DNA of 64,000 nucleotides. Source: an uncultured Bacteroidales bacterium. Lineage in GTDB: Bacteria > Bacteroidota > Bacteroidia > Bacteroidales > UBA932. The position numbers and the translations under genes are program-made. Below are positions 18,760-27,576 of the stretch, one piece after another; within the stretch, counting starts at the first letter, position 1; every line of letters begins with the position of its first letter. Where the stretch lies: NCBI GenBank assembly GCA_905235085.1, contig CAJOKD010000014.1, positions 34,865 to 98,864 of the forward strand, in the 5' to 3' direction. The notes below the pieces were generated by a model. That model did no database searches, was not told the origin of the DNA, and was given only the letters and a program-made list of their open reading frames with translations.

Positions 18760-20568
18760 ATGAGTGTTATAAAGAAGTTCTATTCAGCTCTTGCAGCTAT
18801 GGCCGTCCTGGTGTCCTGTGGCGGCAGTTCGGAAGAGAAACAGGTTGAACCGGTGCTTTCGGCTAATCCCACCTCGCTTTCGTTCTCTTCGGACGGTGGG
18901 ACACAGACAGTGAATATCGTGTCTTCGATAGATCCGAGCATCAATTGCAAGGATTCCTGGCTGACCGTCACCAAGGGGGCCTACTCCGGTCAGAATGTGC
19001 AGCTTACGATCACTGCTGCAGCAAACGGTACGACATCAGCAAGGAAGGGCAATGTGTCCGTCAACGGAGACAAGAAGACCGTGACGATAGAAGTAAACCA
19101 GGCTGTCGTGACATATCCGCTTGAGATAGACAAGGCTTCCGTTTCATTCACCTATGCAGGAGGAAGCCAGGCGGTTGTGGCAACTTCCACTTCCAGCGTG
19201 TCCATTTCCGGCGGAGCTGACTGGTGCAAGGCGACTGCCGGGAATCAGGCGGAAGACAGGAAGACACAGATTGCTGTCCTGGCAGGCCCGAATCTGTCAG
19301 GGGCATCCAGGAGTACGACGTTTACGATCAAATGCGGAAGCGAGTCCAAGACCGTCGAGGTCACCCAGCCTGCACTGGGCGCTATCGCTACTGCGTCGGC
19401 TGCGGCCTTGACCCAGGAGTCCGTATATGACATGCTCAAGATGGGCTGGAATCTCGGCAACCAGATGGAGGCCAACAATAACGGAGTGGCCGGGGAAACC
19501 ATCTGGGGCAACAAGAAGGCCACCCAGGCTACATTCAACGGGGTGAAGGCTGCCGGATATTCCTCTGTGAGGATTCCAGTGACCTATCTGGGGCATATTG
19601 GAGATGCTCCGGCCTATGTACTCGAAGACAAATGGATCGACAGGGTGGCTGAAATCGTGGGATACGCGGAGAATGCGGGCCTGAAGGCGATCATCAACAT
19701 ACATCACGACGGAGCTGACAGCAATTACTGGCTGAATATCAAGGATGCCGTTTCCAATAAAGCCAAGAACGACGCCATCAAGCTGGAGATTTTCGCCATC
19801 TGGACCCAGATTGCCGAAAAGTTCAAGGACAAGGGTGAGTTCCTGGTCTTCGAATCCTTCAACGAAATCCACGACGGTGGATGGGGTTGGAGCGATGCCT
19901 TCAAGGCTAATCCGGATGCCCAGTACAAGATACTGAACGAGTGGAACCAGGTATTCGTGGATGCAGTACGTGCTACCGGAGGAAACAATGCCACCAGGAT
20001 CCTCGGAGTCCCAGGATACTGTGCAAGCCCTGGCTTCACGATCGCCGGATTCAAGATGCCTGAGGACTACACTTCCGGCAACAGGATACTTGTCGCCGTG
20101 CACGATTACGATCCTTACGACTATACCCTCAACAAGGACGACAAGGGCAACTGCCTCTATGACCAGTGGGGACATACCGCCCAGGCAGGCAAGGCACCTT
20201 CCGACAAGGAGGAGTCGCTGGTGAAGACCTTCGAGGACCTTCTGGCTGCTTTCCCGGCCAAAGGGATGCCTCTGTACATCGGGGAAATGGGAAGCTCCAA
20301 CCACTCCGGAGAGGTGGCGATAGCCTTCCAGAGGTATTACCTTGAGTATTTCTGTAAGGCCGTGGCTGACAGGAAGATACCGTTCTTCCTCTGGGACAAT
20401 GGTGCTGCCGGTTTCGGTTCCGAGCATATGGGTTACATCAATCACGGAGACGGCACCTATTCAACGGAAACGAGCAAGATGCTGATAGAAACTATGGTCA
20501 AGGCCGTTACCACGACCGACCCTTCATACACGCTGCAGTCTGTCTATAACTCAGCTCCGGTACTCTAA
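18760..20568 (+). CDS. Surface endo-glycanase lipoprotein, two BACON domains plus GH5
   Basis: I chose ATG 18760 (MSVIKKFYSA) because it gives a compact lipoprotein signal with lipobox AVLVSC (Cys20); an ATG at 18742 is possible. In the 602-residue protein, two BACON-type beta-sandwich domains (about 34-114 and 117-204) precede a GH5 barrel (about 217-590). The likely acid/base is Glu369 (ESFNEIHDG) and the nucleophile Glu509 (YIGEMG). The layout is that of surface endo-beta-glucanases or mannanases that cut long chains before SusCD import. It is the last gene of the module A operon, 45 bases after the DUF4369-like gene. Confidence 0.9.
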   Translation: MSVIKKFYSALAAMAVLVSCGGSSEEKQVEPVLSANPTSLSFSSDGGTQTVNIVSSIDPSINCKDSWLTVTKGAYSGQNVQLTITAAANGTTSARKGNVSVNGDKKTVTIEVNQAVVTYPLEIDKASVSFTYAGGSQAVVATSTSSVSISGGADWCKATAGNQAEDRKTQIAVLAGPNLSGASRSTTFTIKCGSESKTVEVTQPALGAIATASAAALTQESVYDMLKMGWNLGNQMEANNNGVAGETIWGNKKATQATFNGVKAAGYSSVRIPVTYLGHIGDAPAYVLEDKWIDRVAEIVGYAENAGLKAIINIHHDGADSNYWLNIKDAVSNKAKNDAIKLEIFAIWTQIAEKFKDKGEFLVFESFNEIHDGGWGWSDAFKANPDAQYKILNEWNQVFVDAVRATGGNNATRILGVPGYCASPGFTIAGFKMPEDYTSGNRILVAVHDYDPYDYTLNKDDKGNCLYDQWGHTAQAGKAPSDKEESLVKTFEDLLAAFPAKGMPLYIGEMGSSNHSGEVAIAFQRYYLEYFCKAVADRKIPFFLWDNGAAGFGSEHMGYINHGDGTYSTETSKMLIETMVKAVTTTDPSYTLQSVYNSAPVL

Positions 20569-22004
20569 TCGGACCAGCGGAAACCGAATTGTATGCGCTC
20601 AGGAGAGTTTATCATCTTCTGGGCGCTTATCTTGTCGAACGGGACGGGACCGGTAACGAATTCCGGTACGTTGAATGAATACATCAGGTTGCTGTAGAAT
20701 GCAGCCGGATCTTTCTGAGGGAGCATAAACGGCTTGGTGAACGTTCCGTCTGCATTGACGTGCGAGATGTACGGCCTGGTGTACAGACCGTCGTCTCTCC
20801 GGCTGGAAAACACCACCCATCTGGAGTTGCTCGACCAGTTGTGGTAGCTGTCGGTGTCAGGGCTGTTCAGCTCGTCGAGAGACCTGCTCTGGCCAGTTTC
20901 AAGATCCAGCAGCCACAGGTCTGATTCGTGGTGCCAGATAGAGAAATTGCCGTAGTCTGAAAGGGTGTACATCAAGTATTTCCCGTCGAAGGATGGTTTC
21001 GGGAACGAGACGCTCTTCCCGAAGCTGGAGGCATCGATTACAGTTTCCACGTCATCTCCCAGGGTACCGGAAGAAGCGTCGAAAGATGTCTTGTAAAGGT
21101 TGTACCTTATCTCCGTGACCTCGGCTGGGATAGGCTTGGCCTGAGCCGCGCAGAAATACAAGGTTTTCCCGTCTGGGGAGAACGCAGGGAAAGTCTCCCA
21201 GAGACTGTCTTTCTTGACGGTAGGCTTAGTGATCACCTGATTGCCGGTCACATCGTAGACCTGGAGGTCCGAATCGAGGTCGAATACCTCGATGAGCTTT
21301 TCCTGGCCGACGTGGAAACCCTGGCGCGTCGTATTCGTGGAGAATGCTACATATCTTCGTTCAGGATGCCAGTAAGGGTAGACGCAGAACCCCAGGGTGG
21401 AGTCCGTCTTCGTGTTGAACGCCTGCATCACACCGTCCTTCCGTATCAGGGTGGCCCCGTGCGAGCCGCGGATATGCAGGGTCATATCCACGGGATCTCC
21501 GCGGTTATAGGCGTGACAGTTGACACATCCGTCGAACTGTGTGTTCTCCAGGAGGGGTCTCTGCGAGAAGGAACCCAGCTCCCTTTCGTATATTCCCATC
21601 TTGCTGTGTACTTCGTAGCCTGGAGCTATCAGCCTGTAGTTCAGCCCGTAGTCGATACCATCCTCGCTGACGTGTATCGCCCAGGATGAATCCACCGCCG
21701 AACTCTTGACCGTGATGTCCCCTCCGGCTGCTTCTGCAAGCAGCATCTTCCAGTCCTTCTCCTTGATGCGGACCTTCGTTCCCTTGACCTTCACCTCCTT
21801 GCCTCCTGCCGAGAATACCGTCTCTACATCCTTCAAACCCGGGGCAGTGTAGCAGAAGTTGAGGGGGGCTATCCCTGCCGGGACCGTAACGTCCATATAA
21901 TCAGGGTATATAGGACCGGCCGCCCCGATAGGGAACTCGGCGACCTTTTCCGTGCAGGCTGAAAGTATCAGGCAGGCTGCAGTTATTATGGAGAGCTTTT
22001 TCAT
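20565..22004 (-). CDS. CxxCH beta-propeller lipoprotein, module B (PD40/TolB-like)
   Basis: The 479-residue protein starts at the minus-strand ATG 22004, one base after the stop of the membrane gene. It has lipobox LSAC (Cys17), the family opening PDYMDVTVPAGIAPLNF, CVNCH at 160-164, and propeller repeats including WETFPAFSPDGKTLYFC and WSSNSRWVVFSSRRDDG. It is paralogous to the genes at 16724 and 24858 along its whole length. Its end overlaps the end of the convergent GH5 gene by four bases. Confidence 0.82.
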   Translation of the reverse strand: MKKLSIITAACLILSACTEKVAEFPIGAAGPIYPDYMDVTVPAGIAPLNFCYTAPGLKDVETVFSAGGKEVKVKGTKVRIKEKDWKMLLAEAAGGDITVKSSAVDSSWAIHVSEDGIDYGLNYRLIAPGYEVHSKMGIYERELGSFSQRPLLENTQFDGCVNCHAYNRGDPVDMTLHIRGSHGATLIRKDGVMQAFNTKTDSTLGFCVYPYWHPERRYVAFSTNTTRQGFHVGQEKLIEVFDLDSDLQVYDVTGNQVITKPTVKKDSLWETFPAFSPDGKTLYFCAAQAKPIPAEVTEIRYNLYKTSFDASSGTLGDDVETVIDASSFGKSVSFPKPSFDGKYLMYTLSDYGNFSIWHHESDLWLLDLETGQSRSLDELNSPDTDSYHNWSSNSRWVVFSSRRDDGLYTRPYISHVNADGTFTKPFMLPQKDPAAFYSNLMYSFNVPEFVTGPVPFDKISAQKMINSPERIQFGFRWSD

Positions 22005-22005
22005 C

Positions 22006-23739
22006 TTAGCCGTTGAATCTGAAATAGTAGTAATACCAGTAGGTCTTTCCGAACCGTCCTCCCAACTGGTTGGCATCCTGTCCTTGCTGCATCCCGGTGA
22101 CGAAAGCCTGGAAGTTGTTCAGGACATCCCTGGAGATGAAGTCAGGCAGGCCTTCCGGACCATTGTGGGAAGAGGCCCAGTAGAGCAGGAAAGCTTCCTG
22201 ATAAGGTTTGGGTAGCGGAGTACCTTCGTACAGGGACAGGAATTCCGCGAACCGGGGGATGTCTTTCCCCAGAAGGGCATATGAAATCAGATAGTCCAGT
22301 GCAAGGCGGTTCCCGCGATTCTCGAGATACAGCTTCCCGAGCATAGAATCCATCTCCTTGTCGCTGAAGAGGAAGTCGTTCTCCTTGAAACGGAGCGCCT
22401 TCTCCTTGGAATATTCAGGCCACGACCCGATGCTTCCGTCGTCGACTGCGGCCAGCGCCTTCTCCGCCCATCCTTTGTAGAACAACGTCTTTGTAAGCGG
22501 AATCAGGTACTTGCGGGCCACCTGGAGGTCCTCGTTGACTATATTCGTTTCTGCGAGCCGTTTATAGCAGCGGGCGCTTTTCTGGAAATCCGGGATCGCC
22601 TCCTGGGCTTCGAAATAATACCTCTGTGCGGTATTCACCATCCCGAGCGCCCAATAGGCTTCAGCAGTAGGCAGAGGCGAGGTGCAGTCTCTCATAAAGT
22701 CCGGAAGTAGTCCTTGCGGACCGTTCTGGAAATATTCGAACTGGTGCTGCTCCATCCTTCCGCTCTGTCCCAGTGCGAGGTTCAGGCAGCAGACGGTGAA
22801 AGGCTTGTCAGGATTCTTCATGTCGGCTTTCATCATTATCCTGTTCCACATACCGTACCTTACCATAAAGTCGTAGCACATATGCTCCTCCTTCTCCCTG
22901 TCGGAATTGAGCGACACGCCGGCTACGCAGAAGATGGCCGCTCCGACCAGGCAGGCCCAGCCCGTCAATGCATCCGTCCTAGCCTTCACGGACTCCTTTA
23001 CGAGACATACCAGAGGTACGGAAAGGGCAGCCAGCCACATCCAGACTGCCACCATATGCGGATATCGGTTGTAGTGGATGCCCAGGATCAGCCTCTTGAG
23101 GGGGTAATTGAACAGTTGCCTCGCCACTAGTGGTGAAGCTGCCCCGAGCACCAGGACTATGATGAGACAGGGGACGATTACCTTGAAGGAAAACCTTCTG
23201 CAAAGGATCACCGGAACGGCCAGGAGGTATACTGCGACCAGGCCGCCGCAGATGTAATATAGGACCGGGACGAGAAAGGGATAGAGTATCAAGGCCGTCT
23301 TGCGCGAGCTAATCCTTGAAACTGCAAGGGCTGCGGCCAGGGCGATCGCGAGGGCCACCAAGGCGCCTGGGATGGAATGCTCGCCGCAGAGATGGAACCA
23401 GCAGAAGGCCGCTGGGATGAAACTCAGGGCGTAGGTGGTGAAACCATTCCTTCCCGCCAGCTTCCAGGTCAGGACCTGGATGAGGCAGAGCAACAATGCA
23501 CATATTGCGGCTCCTGCCCAGGCATAATAGAAGAACTGCGTCAGGAACCTGCCGCACCAGTCCGCCAGCCCTCCTGGGACGGAAGTGACCTGAAGGAAAT
23601 AATCGCTCCCGAACTGGAACAGCTGCAGTTGCTCCTGATAATGGATATGATAGGGATATCTAAGTCCGAAGAACAGGAAAGCTGCTGCCGTAAACAGAGT
23701 TGTCGCCGCTATGCAGACGAAGGATTGTCTTCGATTCAT
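22006..23739 (-). CDS. Multi-pass membrane protein of unknown function, module B (DUF6057-like)
   Basis: At 577 residues this is the longest paralogue. It has many hydrophobic helices in about the first 310 residues, a shared early region (YQEQLQLF, GGLADWCGRFLTQF, LTWKLAG) with the module A protein, and a helical soluble C-terminal half. It is immediately followed by its propeller lipoprotein (one-base gap). It is transcribed divergently from module C out of a 70-base region. The topology suggests an inner-membrane protein with a large soluble domain; which side the domain faces is not determined. Confidence 0.8.
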   Translation of the reverse strand: MNRRQSFVCIAATTLFTAAAFLFFGLRYPYHIHYQEQLQLFQFGSDYFLQVTSVPGGLADWCGRFLTQFFYYAWAGAAICALLLCLIQVLTWKLAGRNGFTTYALSFIPAAFCWFHLCGEHSIPGALVALAIALAAALAVSRISSRKTALILYPFLVPVLYYICGGLVAVYLLAVPVILCRRFSFKVIVPCLIIVLVLGAASPLVARQLFNYPLKRLILGIHYNRYPHMVAVWMWLAALSVPLVCLVKESVKARTDALTGWACLVGAAIFCVAGVSLNSDREKEEHMCYDFMVRYGMWNRIMMKADMKNPDKPFTVCCLNLALGQSGRMEQHQFEYFQNGPQGLLPDFMRDCTSPLPTAEAYWALGMVNTAQRYYFEAQEAIPDFQKSARCYKRLAETNIVNEDLQVARKYLIPLTKTLFYKGWAEKALAAVDDGSIGSWPEYSKEKALRFKENDFLFSDKEMDSMLGKLYLENRGNRLALDYLISYALLGKDIPRFAEFLSLYEGTPLPKPYQEAFLLYWASSHNGPEGLPDFISRDVLNNFQAFVTGMQQGQDANQLGGRFGKTYWYYYYFRFNG

Positions 23740-23762
23740 TGCCTTTTTATAAGTGATTCTTA

Positions 23763-23770
23763 CAAAGTTA
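23763..23770 (-). promoter_or_regulatory. -7 box of module B
   Basis: TAACTTTG on the minus strand lies 23 bases before the module B start at 23739. It sits 14 bases from the opposing module C box, so the two divergent promoters overlap. Confidence 0.5.
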
Positions 23771-23784
23771 TCATATTTTTTGAA

Positions 23785-23792
23785 TAAATTTG
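23785..23792 (+). promoter_or_regulatory. -7 box of module C
   Basis: TAAATTTG, identical to the module A box, ends 17 bases before the ATG at 23810. This supports that ATG over the upstream in-frame ATT codon. Confidence 0.5.
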
Positions 23793-23809
23793 TTTATCAT
23801 TCACCGAAT

Positions 23810-24868
23810 ATGAGTAAAGCCCCGAAGATCTGTCTCATTGCGATTTGTGCCGTGCTTCTCGCGCTCCTTGCGGCGTGGGGGGTGATGGCCTTGAGATTCC
23901 CATATTACCGTCAGTATGCCAAGATGCTGGACCTGTCTCCACGGAAAGCCGTGAAATACTGCGGATGGCCGAGGAAGGACCTCGAATGGCTGCTCTCGAT
24001 GGATGTGGAAGCATTCAGGGGCGATTGGGGAAAAGTGAGCGAGTATTCGTCCGAGGACCGTCACTCGATGCTCGGGACTTATTTCTACAACCTCTCGAAT
24101 GCGATGCGTGGCCGTCTCGGTGAAGGCTTGATGGACCATTACCAGCCCTTCGAAAGGGGATTGTTCCTCCCCGTCAACGAGAATTCCTCCAGATTCGCGA
24201 TCACTTCTGCCGGGGAAGTATGGTACCGTCTTGGGGAAATGACGATGGCGGAACACAGCGCCATACTCGGGCTGATATTCTCTCCCGAGCACTATGGACC
24301 CCGCTACCTGATGCGCCTGGCTCAGATCAACCTGGTCAACGGAGAAGACGATGCTGCCCGGAAGTATCTGGAAATGCTTGGGAATCACCGTGGTTACCGC
24401 CAGTGGGCATCGGATAGGATCCCTGGCAGCCAGACTCCTGAAGTGGAGGGTTGGCTGGCCCGGATGCGCAGCCTGGTGCCTTCGCTGGATACGGTACACT
24501 ATGCTTCGGATGCACGTACATCGCTCAGGATACTGGTGGAATCGAATCCTTCGAACATTATGGCCAGGGAGTATCTGCTTTGCTATGACCTCCTTGTCAA
24601 GGACTTGGACAGCTTTATCGCGGATTACGGAGACTGCGGCCTGACCGCCAGGGTTTACCAGGAGGGAATCCTTATTTACCTGGCGATGAATGGGTTGCTT
24701 TCGGAAGAAACCGTCTCGAAGTATCCGGTGTCCGAAGATGTGCTTTCGGACTTTTTCGAATTCTCCGATATTTTCCAGAAGAACTCCGGAGCGATGGCTC
24801 CTTTGGAGAAGAAATTCGGGAAGACCTATATGTTCTACTTCCGTTTTGCCAAAAGAAATGAAAATTAA
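23810..24868 (+). CDS. Short membrane-anchored paralogue of the DUF6057-like protein, module C
   Basis: The 352-residue protein has one N-terminal membrane helix (about 8-28) followed by a soluble helical region. This region aligns with the C-terminal half of the module A and B membrane proteins: NLVNGEDDAARKYLEML here, QIVNGRYEVARKYLDIL in A, TNIVNEDLQVARKYLIPL in B. The multi-helix membrane half is missing. It overlaps the following propeller gene by 11 bases. It may be a natural short form or a derived truncation; the intact frame and retained partner argue that it is functional. Confidence 0.75.
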   Translation: MSKAPKICLIAICAVLLALLAAWGVMALRFPYYRQYAKMLDLSPRKAVKYCGWPRKDLEWLLSMDVEAFRGDWGKVSEYSSEDRHSMLGTYFYNLSNAMRGRLGEGLMDHYQPFERGLFLPVNENSSRFAITSAGEVWYRLGEMTMAEHSAILGLIFSPEHYGPRYLMRLAQINLVNGEDDAARKYLEMLGNHRGYRQWASDRIPGSQTPEVEGWLARMRSLVPSLDTVHYASDARTSLRILVESNPSNIMAREYLLCYDLLVKDLDSFIADYGDCGLTARVYQEGILIYLAMNGLLSEETVSKYPVSEDVLSDFFEFSDIFQKNSGAMAPLEKKFGKTYMFYFRFAKRNEN

Positions 24869-26330
24869 TACCATATCCTTTGTCTTATTATCCTTTCTTT
24901 GCCTGACCCAGGCCTGCGGTACGGGCAGCGGGGCTTCCGATATAGTCAGGGAGCGTTTTTCGGCGGAAGGAGAGTCCTGTCCCATTTCGCCGGACTACAC
25001 ATCGGTGACGGTTCCTCCCAATATCGCACCCCTTAATTTCCGTTATTCCGTTCCGGACGCGAAAAGGGCGGAGACCGTTTTTGTATATTCGGGGAAACAG
25101 TTGAAGATCAAGGGATTGAAGGTAAAATGGAAGGAAAGGAAGTGGAAGAGGATGCTCAGTGATGCCGTTGGAGGGGAGATTTCGGTCAGGGGAACGGTAT
25201 CGTTCCGCAACGCGCCTTCTGAAAGCTATGAGTGGAAGATGTACGTGAGCCGGGACCCTGTGGATTCCTACCTCAGCTACCGCCTCATCGAGCCGGGATA
25301 TGAAGTATGGGATGATGTCAGGATAATGGAAAGGTGCACCGAAAATTTCGAAGAGACGGTCCTGTCTTCCTACGAGAATACGTCCAACGCCTGTATGAAC
25401 TGCCACGTACACTGTCAAGGAAGGGGAGATCTCAGCATATTCTACCTCAGGGGTCCTGGAGGCGGAGCTATCCTGAACAGGGACGGCAAACTACGCAAGC
25501 TCTCCCTGAAAGATTCTTCGATGATATCGGGTACCGTATACGGTGAACTCCATCCCGGAGGACGTTTCGGAGTATTCTCCACGAATAAGATCATACCGGG
25601 ATTCCATACATTCGGGAACAAGAGGCTGGAGGTATTTGATTCTGAATCGGACCTCTGCATAGCCGATTTCGACAATAACAGGATGATCGTTCCGGGGCAC
25701 CTGGCCAGGAAAGATGTATTCGAGACTTTCCCGGCCTTTTCTGCTGACGGAAGGCGTATTTATTACTGCAGCGCCGACACCGTGAGCCTGCCCGGGGACA
25801 TCCAGGACCTCAACTATTCGCTGTGCTCGGTGTCGTTCGACGACCGGACCGGAGAATGCGGGACAGATATCGAGGTCCTGCGCGACGGGAAGTCCGTATG
25901 CCATCCGAAAGCGTCTCCTGACGGAAGGTTCCTGGTCTATACCGTTGCGGATTACGGAACTTTCCCGATCTGGCATACCGAATGCGACCTGGAGATGATG
26001 GACCTCGGGACCGGTAATACAGTCGATATGTCCGCTGCAAATTCAGACCGCTCCGACACCTATCACAGCTGGAGCAGCAACTCCCGTTGGCTGGTGTTCG
26101 CGAGCAAGAGAGGGGATGGCCAGTACGGAAAGCCATTCTTCTGCCACATAGGAGAAGACGGAAGCGTCTCGAAGCCTTTCGTACTGCCGCAGAAAGACCC
26201 TTCTTTCTATGAGAAAACCCTTAAATCCTTCAACATTCCGGACCTGTCGTCCACTTCGGTCGGCTTCGGGTACAAGACCATCGGAAGCATCTGGAAGGAT
26301 GTCGAGGCGGAGCCATTCGGCTCCATCTGA
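24858..26330 (+). CDS. CxxCH beta-propeller lipoprotein, module C (PD40/TolB-like)
   Basis: The 490-residue protein starts at ATG 24858, within the previous gene, giving lipobox LTQAC (Cys20); a longer upstream open stretch in the same frame looks non-coding. The family opening PDYTSVTVPPNIAPLNF, a CMNCH motif (179-183), FETFPAFSADGRRIYYC and WSSNSRWLVFASKRGDG match the two paralogues. Four more cysteines lie near or ahead of the motif (Cys41, Cys160, Cys179/182 region and Cys186), more than in A or B. It is the last gene before the GH26 promoter. Confidence 0.8.
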   Translation: MKINTISFVLLSFLCLTQACGTGSGASDIVRERFSAEGESCPISPDYTSVTVPPNIAPLNFRYSVPDAKRAETVFVYSGKQLKIKGLKVKWKERKWKRMLSDAVGGEISVRGTVSFRNAPSESYEWKMYVSRDPVDSYLSYRLIEPGYEVWDDVRIMERCTENFEETVLSSYENTSNACMNCHVHCQGRGDLSIFYLRGPGGGAILNRDGKLRKLSLKDSSMISGTVYGELHPGGRFGVFSTNKIIPGFHTFGNKRLEVFDSESDLCIADFDNNRMIVPGHLARKDVFETFPAFSADGRRIYYCSADTVSLPGDIQDLNYSLCSVSFDDRTGECGTDIEVLRDGKSVCHPKASPDGRFLVYTVADYGTFPIWHTECDLEMMDLGTGNTVDMSAANSDRSDTYHSWSSNSRWLVFASKRGDGQYGKPFFCHIGEDGSVSKPFVLPQKDPSFYEKTLKSFNIPDLSSTSVGFGYKTIGSIWKDVEAEPFGSI

Positions 26331-26360
26331 TGAACAATGCAATCTCTTTGTCGTAATTGT

Positions 26361-26389
26361 GCATTATTTAGCAAAATAGTATTTGTTTG
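26361..26389 (+). promoter_or_regulatory. Putative AraC operator, copy 2 (upstream of GH26 operon)
   Basis: It matches 8624-8652 at 28 of 29 bases, and keeps the same spacing to the -33 and -7 elements. The flanking sequence diverges apart from the core promoter, which argues for selection on a binding site and not for a recent duplication. Confidence 0.7.
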
Positions 26390-26413
26390 TGCGAGTCAGT
26401 GTGAGTATTTTTG
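26382..26413 (+). promoter_or_regulatory. Promoter of the GH26-GH130-symporter-GH5-GH94 operon
   Basis: TTTG (26382-26385), exactly 20 bases, then TATTTTTG (26406-26413). The predicted transcription start near 26419 lies after the first possible TTG codon (26411) and before the one at 26435. This favours the latter as the start of GH26. Confidence 0.7.
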
Positions 26414-26434
26414 AAATATCAAAAACTTACACCA

Positions 26435-27568
26435 TTGAAACGAACAGTCTTTTTTATCATTCCCCTTGTGCTGGCCCTTGTCACTACGGGTTGCAGCTCG
26501 AAGAAGAGTCCCGATCCGTTGAGCATCCTGGAAAAGGCTGCGGCATCGGGCAGATTCCTTTACGGCCATCAGGACGACCTGGTCTATGGCAAGAACTGGA
26601 GTGTCGGTACCGACTCTCTTTCCATCGCGGCGTTCCCGATAGAACAGTCTGACATCAAGTCCGTCTGCGGAGAATTCCCGGCTGTCGCCGGATTCGACCT
26701 GGCCGGCATCGAGCTTTGCGATGAACGCAATATCGACGGAGTACCATTCGAACTGATGCGCAAGGCTGCAGTCACCCACGTCGGAAGGGGCGGAATAGTC
26801 ACGTTCTCTTGGCATCCACGCAATCCTTTCACCGGAGGTGATGCCTGGGATGTCAGCTCCGATCAAGCCGTGCGCTCCATTCTGGACGGCGGAGAGAACC
26901 ACGGGATGTTTATGGAATGGCTTTCCCGGGCCGCTGATTTCCTTGAATCCCTGAAAGGGAAGGACGGCAAGCCGGTCCCGGTCGTATTCAGGCCTTTCCA
27001 CGAGAATAACGGGAACTGGTTCTGGTGGGGGGACGACCTTTGCACACCTGAGCAGTACAAGGAACTATATTCACTTACTTATGACTATATGGTCGGCACC
27101 CGTGGCCTGAAGGATATCGTCTGGGCATATTCCCCGAACTCCGGATTCAACAGGAAGCAGTTTGAAAGCCGTTATCCGGGTGACGGATATGTCGATATCA
27201 TCGGATTGGACCACTATTGCTTCGCTCCGGCTGACACCACGATAAGCCTTCAGGACAGGTTGGACCTCGCCGACGAGTATTATCTCAATATATTGCGTGC
27301 CAGCCTGGAGATCCTTGGAGACTTTGCGGCAGAGCACGGGAAACTGCTGGCTCTCACTGAGACAGGCTTTGAAGGTACTCCTGACCCAAAGTGGTGGACC
27401 GGGACGCTTCTCAAAGGCCTGGAAGGCATTCCTGTGTGCTATGTGCTTACTTGGAGGAATGCCTGGGACAAGGTTTCCCATTATTACGCACCGTTCCCCG
27501 GATCCTGTGATGAAGAGGATTTCAGGGCGTTTTACGATGATGACAGGACGGTATTCCTGGGTAATTGA
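26435..27568 (+). CDS. GH26 endo-beta-1,4-mannanase lipoprotein
   Basis: There is no in-frame ATG upstream of the domain. The TTG at 26435 gives [20 protein letters not shown], a textbook lipoprotein signal (Cys20), so a TTG start is proposed. The mature 377-residue protein is a GH26 barrel with likely acid/base Glu190 ([10 protein letters not shown]) and nucleophile Glu309 (ALTETGFEG), plus the conserved FSWHPRNPF loop. It would release mannobiose and longer oligomers from mannan. It is the first gene of a five-gene operon under the shared operator. Confidence 0.93.
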   Translation: MKRTVFFIIPLVLALVTTGCSSKKSPDPLSILEKAAASGRFLYGHQDDLVYGKNWSVGTDSLSIAAFPIEQSDIKSVCGEFPAVAGFDLAGIELCDERNIDGVPFELMRKAAVTHVGRGGIVTFSWHPRNPFTGGDAWDVSSDQAVRSILDGGENHGMFMEWLSRAADFLESLKGKDGKPVPVVFRPFHENNGNWFWWGDDLCTPEQYKELYSLTYDYMVGTRGLKDIVWAYSPNSGFNRKQFESRYPGDGYVDIIGLDHYCFAPADTTISLQDRLDLADEYYLNILRASLEILGDFAAEHGKLLALTETGFEGTPDPKWWTGTLLKGLEGIPVCYVLTWRNAWDKVSHYYAPFPGSCDEEDFRAFYDDDRTVFLGN

Positions 27569-27576
27569 AGATAGGG

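Noticed and set aside
19297..20445. 382-codon open frame opposite the GH5 gene
   Set aside because: It is an antisense shadow; the GH5 barrel with both catalytic glutamates is on the other strand.
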